Assembly: GCF_964275005.1 (NCBI RefSeq)
Contig: NC_092698.1
Coordinates: forward strand, 32,047,162 to 32,111,161
Length of the DNA stretch: 64,000 nucleotides
Origin: Diadema setosum
Lineage: Eukaryota > Echinodermata > Echinoidea > Diadematoida > Diadematidae
Reading direction: 5' to 3'
A program made the position numbers and the translations under genes. The notes beneath the pieces were generated by a model. The model was not told the origin of the DNA, did no database searches, and saw only the letters and a list, made by a program, of their open reading frames with translations. This document shows positions 37,146-49,600 of the stretch, one piece after another (within the stretch, counting starts at the first letter, position 1; each line of letters begins with the position of its first letter).

Positions 37146-37467
37146 AGGGCCACAGTTGGTGAGCACTGTGAGTTGCATCTCCATTGAATGAGCTGTTACT
37201 GAATTAGCATATAAAATGCCCGGGGGGACAAATTATGCTGTATAGTCCTTCAGAAATCAATCAGAATGGGGCTGTGTGCATGTACTGATAAAGGTGTCAA
37301 TAAAATGTCTCAAACTGTGAAAACATCCCATTAAGCTTCAGCAGAGGTAATGTCATGAAGACAAGAAGGCAAGAATAACAGCCCTATCTTTGATCTCCAT
37401 GTAGTCCAACAGTGATGGCGCTGTGTAATATTATAAACCCCCTCGTCACATGATGCCATGATGGCGC

Positions 37468-37630
37468 CTAGCTGTCCGCCAAAGTAAGCTTGATGGAATC
37501 TCGCTCTTCCGACAAGAACTTGAGGATGACGCCCTCCACGTTGTCGTTGCATCGCATCACCTGTCGCTCCATAGCAGCCCGGAAGTCCTCCTTACCTCCC
37601 CTGGTTACCCCTCGGGTCACCGTCCGCTGC
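37468..37630 (-). CDS. INTS10: INTS10 coding exon 16 and stop
   Basis: 163 nt, residues 664-717 and TAG at 37470-37468. QRTVTRGVTRGGKEDFRAAM is the conserved C-terminal block. Acceptor GAATCCAG. Confidence 0.95.
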
Positions 37631-40600
37631 CTGGATTCATATCACCATGGAAGGAAGAAGAGGAGATCAATATCACTGAATTGGAACCCACACAATGCCT
37701 CAGACAGATATGGTTATTATTTCACCAATAAACAATGCCTCCAGCCCCAATCTAGTTGGAGGATTACAACAAACAAAAATATCGTGGTCTTACACAGAAC
37801 TGCACACTAACCCATTTTTCCTACTGGTCCGACTTGTCCCTGTCAGACCAGTACATATCCAGTTTTTCTATTTCTTACTGATCAGGGCACGGTATCGTGA
37901 AAGTTGTCAGCCCTGACAAGTTATCAGTCTCTGACAGTTTAAGTAAAATCCTTGGTTTTGATTGGCTGAGAAGCTCTGGTCACTGACTGTTACTATGGTG
38001 ATCGCCGGAGACTGACAACTTGTCAGGGCTGACAACTTTCATGAAACGGTGCCCTGGACCAAAAATTTACTGGTACTGTTCTGTTTTTTTCGACTGACCC
38101 CGACAATGTTATCTTTTCTTAGTGGTCATGTCAGACCAGTAAATTTGGCAATTCCTGAAAAGTTGCTGGCCCGACAGTGATTTTCACCAGTCCAGTTTTT
38201 GAGCAACAGTATGTCATAACCTTACTGAAGCAGTACAAATTTGCTGGGTATCTGCTTTTCTATGAGACAAACAAAAACAGCAGAAGAGTAAACACTCTGT
38301 TATTTGATTGTGCATTGTACAGTATGCCATGTACAGAAACATCAGGCTTTGTGTGTTGTGATTAAAGTACATATGCATGAAACACATGTATCAAAAATTC
38401 AAATGCAATCATCAGTATGGGTTGCATTATGCACTTGACATCTCTTAAAGTGGTCAATACCTCTGAACACTGGATGAAGATGGGAGGAGATCCAGGTTAA
38501 CTTTCCCTCCATCTTCTGTCTTGAGGTAGGCAAACTCTTCAAGGATGTCAATGTCTGAATGAAGCTGATGTAAGAAACTGACTTTCACAGCACACTAAAA
38601 AAATACTTCTTGCAGCAAGGCAGTTTAGAGGTGTTATAATTGATAAAATAACCTTAAGGATAGCAAAAGAAAAATCCTTCTTTGAACACATACAACATTC
38701 ATGAGAATGCACTTTCTAAGTAAACAATATAGGCATTTTTTTTTCTAGCCCTGTCAGAGGACTTCTCTCACACGATAACAAATCCAAGAAAAACCAAGGA
38801 GCGGTGTAATGTTCCAAATAAATTGACCTGGGATGAGTGCAGAACATTATGCCCCATAATTATTTTTGTGCCTTGGAATAGTTCAAAGAAACACACAGCT
38901 CGTGTGTTCCCCTCATTAATTTAAAATGATATTCTAGTCATGCAATACCTAAATATGATCTTGTTAAAGACATGAAGAAATAAGTTTACCCGTGTAGCTA
39001 CCACACCATTTTTGGCAAGTATCACAGCTCCTCCATATCCTCCTTTAGTGACAAGAGAATTAATAAAAGGATACTGATGATGTAACTGAGAAAAGAGTGG
39101 TAGGAGAAGTGGCCCCTCTTGCGGATTCTGCGGATGGCCTCATTAAAGAGGAGCTCATCTCGTGGCCAGTAGTACTGCATCAGAACAATCAGGTGACCAA
39201 GGCCTGTGTCATTAGAGTCGGCGCGATGCAGGACACGCTTCTGGAATTTCAAATATCATTGCAACAGTGAGCCAGAGCAGTATAAGGACTTTATTTCCCA
39301 GCAGTTGCTTCAGCAGACTATATGAAATACATTTGAGCAAGCCATTGACCTCATGCAATCATTCTGCTTTATCACTGATATCTTTTATGGTGTTGTTTTG
39401 GTTTTCTTTTACATGCCATGATTTCAAGTACACGATAGCTGTTCAGCTGAAATAAAGTATTTGCAATTCTCTTCAAAGATATTGAAATTTAAGACTGACA
39501 ATCTGTTTGGTCAACAGAATGAATATTACCATAAATTTCATTCATACCCTTCTGAAATGAATAAACACAGAAAAAAATAACTAGAAATGTCGCTTTGGCG
39601 ACTGGTATGCCTCCGCCATAATGCATATTTTCCCAATGGGTCTAGATAGTACATGTGGACACTGTGTGATTACATTTTCACAAAATTAGCAAAATACTGG
39701 AATGACAAGTTTGTCACAAATGTGTTGAATGTTCACCTTCCTTGATGTAGGTTTAATTGGATGAATAAGAGAGCATGTATCTAGGGATTTAAGGACTTTA
39801 ACTTGACTTTGACCCATTCATACATTTAGGCATTGAGTAATTTTCAAGGTACAGGTGTGGAGAAAAAGTGAAATTTCTGAATTGAATAGTAAATTGTTAC
39901 CATTTTCATCTGGCCCTTGACCCTAAAATTCATAAGATAATTACTTTCAGGTAGAACATGCATAATATGTACTAAGTTTCAAGGTAACTTGAGCCACTTC
40001 CGAGATATGGAGGAAAAAGTTAGTTCAGCACTTTCACTTGATCTTTGACCTTTTGACCTTTGTGGCAAAAAGAAAAAAAAAAAAAACTTTCCAGAGAATT
40101 CCTATTAGGTTACACACGCATACACCAAGTGTAAAAAAATAACCCTGCTGGCATTGCATAAATATGAGGGTAATAGTAAAATTTTGAAGTCTTGCACTTG
40201 ACCTTTGACCCCTGACCTTTGACCCCATGAACTCTACATTCTCTAGATAATCACTTCTAGTCAGTACATGTATATATTATGTTCCATGAAGATACCTTGA
40301 ACAATTTTCCAAGGTACGGAGAAAAAAAAGAAGTTTTAATATTTTTACTTGACCTTTTGACCTTTGACCTTTGACCTCATGACCCAAACTTTCACCAGAG
40401 AATCTTAATTGGGTAATACATGTATACACTAAGTTTCAAGAAAATATCTTCAGGCATTCAATAGATATGGTGGAAATAGTGAAATTTTATGTATTTGACC
40501 TTGACCTTTTGACCTTTGACCTAGAGCATGTGCACCCAAAAGTTGATAGGCACAACTTCACCCCCTAATACACATACATGCCAAGTTTCATTAGGATACC

Positions 40601-43600
40601 TCAACAGGTTTCGATAGTTACCTTGTCCACAAAATTCATTACGGACGGACGGACGGACGGACGGACGGACAACCTGAAAACATAATGCCTCCGGCACCAC
40701 TTCGTGGCGGAGGCATAATAAAAACAACAGCCTTTGCATCATTTTCATATCCCTCTCAAGAGGCTGATTAAAAAAAAAAACACACACACAAACAGAAGAC
40801 TCTGCAGTGGAGAGCAATGATGAATGAGAGAACGAACCTTAAAAGCCAAGAGTACCAGCTGGATGCAATACGGCAGAAGTGTAGTGGGTGTGGCAGGTAT
40901 GATGTGAAGCACCCTGCCTGACCTGCCTCCTGCGGCAAAGGAGCCCTCGCTCACGATGCCTCTGTTTGAGTTCCCCTCGATGTAATTTTCTCTGAGGATG
41001 CTGATGGCTTCCAGGATGGAGTCACAGGCATCCTGATGAGCAAAATGAACAGAAACTAAGGAATTAAGTTTGGATTATCACTTCCAACAGCACTGTACCT
41101 ACGAACCCAAATCTATTTCCTACACATACAACATCCCCAGCTGTTGTTGATACCTTTAGATGTTGGGGGGGGGGGTGGTTTCATATCAAAGAAAAACTGA
41201 ATTTTTCAACTTCTCTGTCCTTCAGTCTGAGTGGCAGAATACAAACAAGTGAAATTGTAAAGCCTACAAGGAAAAAGAAGGAAAGAAATACGTTTATGTA
41301 TGAAATCAAATAGGGATTAATGAGTCACTGTTGTGGTTCCTGTTCAATAAGGAACTAAGAGTCCATTTCATGACAAGGTCTGTAATTATTCTACGATACA
41401 ATAATTGCTGCTATTATGGCATTAGTTACTAACCAGCTGCTTAGTTGTGAGGATCCAAGTTGTTACCACAGAAGTGACAATTGCTGCACCCTACATTTAA
41501 TGCAAATATCTTTGTGAGCCCATGATAATAGGGCACACATTTAAAAGTCCAGGGTGACTGTGAAAGATTTTACGTATCCTTCAGTACATACAAATGGGAC
41601 ATGCTAATCAACTGACACTCAATGATGTAAGAGACCAAAAGAACTCTTACTACCCTTGCTTATAAAGTATGCAGATAAGCCCACAAGAAACACTCCATCT
41701 ACAGACAAAGAACATATTTCATACAATGCAGAACATGTAGAGATAATATAGAGTTGTCATAATAAAATCAATATAATCTTAAATCAATATACATTATAAT
41801 TGTATTGTATATGAAAACAGAAATACCTTGCCACAAATAAATCAAAGATGAACATGACATGTGAAAAGTTATAAGCAAAACAGAATTAATTTGGCCTGTG
41901 CAAGACAGTTTGCTACAGTAAGTTTTGCATCACTTTAAGTTCCTTTCTTGGGCATATGGCATCCAAAACTCACAGAGAGTCTGCTCATGGAGTGGTAAAT
42001 GCTTGCTAGCTGCACCAGGGTCTTAATGCGCTCCTGGTTGTCAAGGGGTGTGTCATCATGCTCTGTCTTCAATCTTGTCTGCAACATGGCAACTGCCTGC
42101 ACATTTTCACCCTGGAAACATGGAAAAGAGTCAGCTAGTGAGCTGTGCAGAATAGGCTGCCATGTCATGTTGGAGACCAGATAAAACACTTTTGGTTAGG
42201 TACCTGCACAGCATGCAATACACATGTAGGACAAGGTTTTTACAAATGCAGTTGATTAACATATATATTTTCTATCAGATAAATATTTCATTAGTGGAAA
42301 AGTGCAAAGAAAATGGGATTCCATCAGGATTCAAACCCGAGACCTCTGGATTGCTAGCCCGGTGCTCTACGGCTCTACCGACTGAGCTACAGAAAGCCCT
42401 AGTACAGTGTCCATCCCAGAAACCCTTAATTCTCAATGCTCGTAATCCAGAGGTCTCGGGTTCGGAATCCCGATGGAATCCCATTTTCTTTGCTCATTTT
42501 TCACTAATTGATTATATTCCTTTCTGGTAAGTTTCCCTCTTGTTTGTGTTTGTTACATACTCAAAAAGCTGCATCACTTAGGTGATACCTCACATTTATC
42601 CCCAAGTTGAATTATCCTTCGGGTTTATGTTAGGTTTAAGTGTGTGCATGTGTGTCACACATACACATACATACACACACACACACACACTGCTATAGCT
42701 TTGACCACACGAGCATTGAGAATTAAGGGTTTCTGGGACAGACACTATACTAGGGCTTTCTATAGCTTAGTCGGTAGGGCACCCAGATAAATATTTCATT
42801 ATCACTGAAAGGAAAGTAGGATTACACTCAGAGGCCCAAATTCTCAAAGCTGGAATAACTATTCCGCGGAATAGTTATTCCGGGGAATAAGTTATTCCAC
42901 CTTTGAGAATAGATTCCGGGGAATAAATCACGTCATTTTACATCAGGACGGCCTGATTTGCATAAGAGGCGTAATAAATCGGCGGAATAAGCGGTGTAAT
43001 AAAGTAATTCCACCTTTGAGAATTTGGGCCTTCGTATCAACTTTGCTACTTGTTTAGAGATGATTTCTGCACATTGAATTCATCCTTTGTGACTTGTATC
43101 TCCATTTTGGTCAACAAAGAATAACACAGTAATGACATTTTTATCAGTGCAAATCCTTCGATTTCAAGAGCTTCATGTCCTTAATTAAAGAAGTATTAAA
43201 GAAAAATCAATCTCCCTATGTTCATAAAGTAGTGAGTAGTGAGCGCCTGTGTGGTAGCCCTCTCGTCTCTCTCCTCAACTTTCTACTATTTTATGGATTT
43301 TTGACATCTGCAATATACAAATCAACTACTACTGAATTTATTTGTGACTCTGGAATCAGCAGGACCAACTTGAAGCTGAGTGAAGCTAGAGCTGCACTGG
43401 TGTAAGTGATTGCAGTTTTTGGACTTGACTTCTATCTTGTGTGAGCCCTACACAGCCATGTTCTTCTTGTCTCTCACCTGTTCACTCAAGCCTAAAAGTC
43501 TCCCATTGTTTTGGTAAAGAAGCTGAACAGTTCACAATGGAGTTGACCAAGCAGATAGCTATTGTGTGCTTTGTACTTCTTGCAAAAGGAATTTGCCTCG

Positions 43601-46600
43601 GTGTACAGCACAACTGCTACAGCTTTCTTGCACAGCCCAGGTGGAAATTTAACACACTCAAGTACTGTGGACCACGTGTTAGCTATTATGCCAACACAGT
43701 AGCAACTTATCAACTGCTCCTTATGAGATCTGGGGATGTTAGTCCCAATCCTGGACCTTTGGACTCTGCGACTGCCTTGAACGTGTACTCCTCTTCTCAA
43801 CGAAATCAGCATGTTTCATATGATTCGACCGCTCTCCGAAACATGAATCCTTCTGTTTGTCATGGTCCATCGTACAGACTTAGGAAGGAAGTCCATGAAC
43901 GCATCAAGCTTCTGGGTATAAGGAGAAGGCGGACGCATCGAGGAAGAAGGGCAATCGGGCGTAAATCTCAACATGTTGAAAGTGCAGTCTCCTATCCCTC
44001 CTTCAGTGACGTTTTGCCTCGGGTAACAAGCCAAAGGCAAGGTGTAAAATCTTTTTGTCATCTGAAGAAAGTATCTGCTGATCAAAACATCTCTCTCTGC
44101 ATGATGAACGCAAGGTCGCTGAAAAACAAAACATCTGACTTTGTTGACTTTGTGATTGACAACGATCTAGATATCGTTGGTGTTTGTGAGACATGGCTCA
44201 CCACTGATGATGCAGCTCCCATTGCAGATCTTACTCCAAGAGGATTTTCATTCAAGCACATACCAAGAAAGGGTAAAAGAGGTGGAGGTGTTGCACTTCT
44301 CTACAGAAGCAATCTTGACATCAAGATGATTTCTTCAACTAATGTGAAATCTTTTGAGGTAATTCAAGTGGATATCTGTCAATCCTCTAAAACTGTACAT
44401 TTGATTGTGGTATACAGACCTCCAAACTGTAATGCTTTAAAGGAGTTTCTAGAGGAGTTTTCCAATCTTCTGGATGAACAACTCTTTCGATCTTCAAGCC
44501 TTGTTATCTGTGGAGACTTTAACATCCAGATGGACTCTCTCAATGCAAACACTCACAGCTTCTCGGAAATTCTGTCAGCATATAATCTAAAGCAACATGT
44601 AAATGAGCCAACCCACATCCGAGGACACACTCTAGACTTGCTTATCACCCGTTCAGATGACGCAGCAACAATATCTGATGTTTCTGTCAATCATGGTATA
44701 TCTGATCATATGGCAATCATGTGCAATCTGAACATTCCAAAGTGTGCTGCCAAAAGACAACTTATCATGTCTCGGAACATTAAGGCGATAGACCATAACA
44801 AAATCTGCAGCGATCCAATAGTTCTCTTGCTGGATGACAAGTGTACTGCTGCTGAAAGCACTGAGGAAGCTGTTACTGCATATAACTCCACACTTTCTGC
44901 CATCCTGGATGATTATGCTCCCGTAAGACGTCGCTCTGTCGTAGTTCGCCCCATGACTCAATGGTACAGTGACGAAATATGACAAGAAAAGTTAGTTCAA
45001 AGGCAGTTGGAGAGGAAATGGAGATCATCTAAACTTGAGATCCATAGACAACTGTATTGCCAGCAACGACAGCGGGTTCAGGCCTCCATCCGTGCAGCTA
45101 AAGTAGCATATCACTCAAAGAAAATTGAAGACTGTGGGAAAGACTCTAGACAGCTATTTAAAGTTGCAAACAAACTCCTGAGCAGAAAGCAAACGTCCTC
45201 TCTTCCTCAGCATGAATCAAGCAAAGATTTGTCTGATCAATTCAGCAAATACTTCGTCAGTAAGATTATGGACATTCGTTCATCTCTTCCTGTTGTCCAT
45301 ATGACTGACTTCACTGTGAAGACCTCTGAATGCCTGGAATATCTTTCTCCCACATCTATTAATGAGATATCTGAGATCATACAGAAATCACCATGTACGT
45401 CTTGTGAGCTGGACCCAATGCCCTCCACTCTTCTGAAGAAATGTTTGCCTGCATTTGCTCCCTGCATTGCTAAAATAGTTAATCAGAGTTTTTCAACTGG
45501 CATCATCCCACCTGCCCTGAAGACAGCTCTGATTCGTCCAACCCTCAAGAAGCCCAGTTTAGACCCTGAAATCCTGCTGAACTATCGTCCTATATCCAAC
45601 TTACCTTACCTCAGTAAGATAATGGAACGTGTTGCTTTCTCACGGCTTCTTGCACATCTACAAGACAACAATCTCTTGGATTGCTTCCAGTCAGCGTATA
45701 GGCCTCATCATAGTGTTGAAACGCTTCTTGCAAACCTTAGTGATCATATTTTGAAGCAGATGGATCGCGGAAACATCACAGCGCTTGTCCTCCTTGACAT
45801 GTCTGCCGCCTTTGACACTGTCGATCACCGAATCCTCATTCAACGACTAAGATCTGTCGGGATCTCTGGTACTGCATTGCGCTGGTTCACTTCCTATCTA
45901 TCTGGCCGTCTCCAGTACGTCAAGATTGATGATTCAGCGTCAAAACCTGTAGCCACCGAGTTTGGAGTTCCACAAGGATCGGTTGGCGGCCCACTCCTCT
46001 TCTCACTCTATCTTCAGCCCATTAGTCAGATCATTCGGAAGCACAATGTTCATTATCACTGCTATGCTGATGACATTCAATTGTTTGTTTCCTTCCCGCC
46101 ATCTGAAACTATAGCAGCAACAGTGTTAAAACAACTTGAAATTTGTGTTGATGAAATCAAAGGTTGGATGAGCAAAAATCAACTAAAGTTGAACGACAAT
46201 AAAACAGAGTTACTGGTACTTGGGTCAAGACACATGCTGACAAAGGCTAACATGAAGAAGTGTCAATTGAGAATTGGTAACAGTGTTATTAACTCTTCTG
46301 AAAAGGCACGCAATCTTGGTGTTGTTTTTGATAGTACCATGTCCTTCAAATATCATGTTGCGTATGTATCACAATCTGTAAGGTTCCAATTGCGTAATCT
46401 TGGTTTTATTCGGAAATATCTCACTAAAACAGCAGCTGAACAGATTATACATGCTCTTATTTCCTCTCGAATAGATTATTGTAACTCTTTGTTTTTCGGC
46501 ATGTCACAACAACAAATTAACACTCTACAACGTCTTCAAAACTCTGCCGCAAGATTACTGACCTATAGTAGGAAAACTGCTCACATTACGCCAGTGTTAC

Positions 46601-49600
46601 GTTCTCTCCATTGGCTTCCTGTTGAAAAGCGAATTATTTTCAAAATTGCTCTTCTTGTGTATTATGTAGTTCACTCAACTGCACCTGAGTATCTCCAGAA
46701 TTCTTTATATTGTTATAACCCTCCTCGCAGACTTCGATCCTCTACTTCCTTTTCATTTCAGATACCTAAGGTTAAGCATTCATGGGGAACTCGTTCTTTC
46801 TCCCACATAGGACCTAAAGTTTGGAAAGATATCCCTGTCACTGTTCGCCAGTCATCCTCTGTGGAATCATTTAAATCATCCCTAAAAACATATCTGTTTA
46901 ACATGTTGTAGGAAACAAAACAAGAGTGAATATGTCACATAATTCCTTTTTCTCTCTTCCTCTCTCTTCTTTCTTTCTTTCTTCTCCTAACCTTAAGACT
47001 AAAAGCGCCATGAGCATCTTTTGATGGACTGTTGCGCTATAAAAGTATACACTATTATTATTATTATTATTATACTAACATATGATGTAATAATTGTAAA
47101 AACAGCAAAATGGTATTTGCCATTTAGCCATACAACATCAATTAAAATATTTTGCACTAGCTTACAGAATAAAAAAGGCAAATTCCTACACATTATAACT
47201 TCTGCAGTGTACCATATTCAGAAGAGAAAATCAGTCTACAAGTGTTCATGATCAATGTTCATGATCAGTGTTCTGGTACTATTTACTCACCAGGTACAGT
47301 AGTCTATCAGCCTGGAAACTGTTGAACCATAACCATGTCTCAGCTTTCCACCGACGCAACAACCAGTTAAAGTCTAGAAATATTCAGAAAGAGATAGTGA
47401 AAAGTACATTGACCTTCTTTTGTAACATTTCTTTTTCTTCTTTTCTTTATCTCTTTTTATTCGGGGGAGGGGGGGGGGGTGGGGGGGTATTTGTTTTGCT
47501 AAGGCCAAGCTCAAGCTCTAGACATAATATTACCTCCTCCTTATATATCTAAAGGTATAACAAACCAGGTGGTCTTTCGTTGAAGTGCATGTCCAGGTTT
47601 TTAAACACATTGCTACATGAATCTGTGTGTACATAAAGTTTGTATATACTGGCCACAGAATAGAGGGAGGTAGGGGTATCTCCCACCTAGAAATTTGTAC
47701 TTTTCACTTGTAGTCAGCTTCGTCACTTCAGCTTATTTGGGTCTAATATTCCTATAACAAGGCATTTGTCCACACTGCTTCTCTTACACTAAGGTATATC
47801 AAATAGCATGCGTCATCCTGTAGACACCTTGTGTAGAATGATCTTGACATAACCCGCAAGGGAAGGCAGGCAAAAGATATTCTCCACAAAAAGAAGACAT
47901 AGATGGAATTAATGGACATCACTGTACATACTTGCAAGTTCCCCAGTAAGCCAAATGCTTTATTCAAGACTATTACACCAATACTCCTTGAACCCTTTCC
48001 TTTTTTTCAGCTGGGGAGCTTTGATACGGGATTTGCTGGAAGGGATTCCTCACAGTAATTCCTGTAAAAGGCACAAATCAGATACCAAGACATGGAAATC
48101 ATACCTTTCTGAAAGAGCTCATTGGAGTTGAGGAGTTGCCAACAGTTCATGGCAGTGTGGAAGGCCTCGGTGATCTCAGATGAGAGGGCCGTCATTTCAG
48201 AAGGCTGGATGACATCACAGACATCATCAGACTCATCAGAATCCTTCCCACCAATCAAAGAAGATAACAACAGAACAGCATTTACTTGACAGTTTAGTAT
48301 ATGTTAGTCATCCCTGGCATCAGCTTCAAGTACCTATACTAATTCACTTGCTTTCAGATGTGTTCCAACTGCTAACTGTACAAGGCCCTCTTGGAATACT
48401 CACTGACCAACTGAAGACACTTTTCCTCCATATTCCAATGCTACAAAAGAATGTTTTTGACATACATTACTGTAGTGATTGAACAGGCTGACTGGAAAGA
48501 ACAGACATTGTGTCACCAAAACAACCTTATTAAGAAAGAAAGAAAAAGAAACTTTGAAAAGACAAAAAGACAAACAGACAGACAGGCAGGCAGACAATAA
48601 CATAGATGGATACATGTGAGTTAATTCTAGAGGGGGGAAAAGTTTGTATCATCAATGACAAGAAAGAATCAAGAGATAGAATGACACAGACAAATGTAAG
48701 AAAGAGATTTTTTTGTCAACACACATACTATGGTATCAAGGAGCACTTCAAAACTGAAATTGAGTTCTAAAATGACTGTTTTCCATGCATGATCTCAAAT
48801 CCAACAGAATATCATATGGTTGCCAAGCAACTCACAATGTGGCTGTCTTTGTCTGCCTCCAGCTTGCGCTTCTTGTGGGCGTGCTTGTGTTTCTTGGAGC
48901 GTTTCTTTGGCTCCAAGTCCTCCAGGAGCACCTGTGAGTGATGGTGGTGACTGGTGGCCCCTGGGAGGAGAAAAGCAGATACACAAGCATACTAGAGTCT
49001 CACTGTAGAACTGGTGTAGAGTGGTGTGACAGTGATGTGACAGATATAGTGGAGAGGGCATGATAATAAAATAAGTTATTGTTGTTGTTTTGCCTCCTCT
49101 GTGTTTGTTTTGTGTTTGTTTGTTTATTTATTTATTTATTTTTATAGAGACCTGTTGTACAGTTGCATGAAATATCAGGTTGTGGACTCTTTAAAGGCAT
49201 TGATTTACCATTTGCAGATGAAAAAAAGACTGACCTATACTGCTTCAAAATAGTTCTAATATGTGAGCTAGGGATAGAAACAACTAAGTGAAAATTTGAA
49301 TCAGTATGATTAATGTTAAGGATTGTTAAATATACAAAATATGAACAATAGTTATAATAACAAGGAAAAGTAGAAATTACGCGGTGCGTAATATATGTCC
49401 CCGCCGGAAGTAGCATTTTGCAGCAAAATGTACAATACAGGTCAAAAATCAAGGTCAAAGGTCAAAATTCTGTGTAGAAGTTTTGAAGCCCTCACCTAGT
49501 GCCATCACATAAAGCAAACGGAATCGAAATCGGGTTAGAAATGGCAAAGGGGTAGCATTTTGTAGCCAATGCACAATATAGGTCAAAAATCAAGGTCAAA

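Noticed and set aside
37883..38057. hAT assignment with 8-bp target duplication
   Set aside because: The ends read CAGGG..CCCTG, but flanking octamers do not match, so only a generic MITE call was kept.
42327..42392. tRNA gene (Ala-like) on the minus strand
   Set aside because: It has A- and B-box-like words, but the stems are poor and it lies in an inverted, target-duplicated composite, so it is treated as a SINE.
43441..43536. Start of the LINE protein at 43441
   Set aside because: The codon there is GTG; the first in-frame ATG is at 43537 and begins directly with the signal-like segment.
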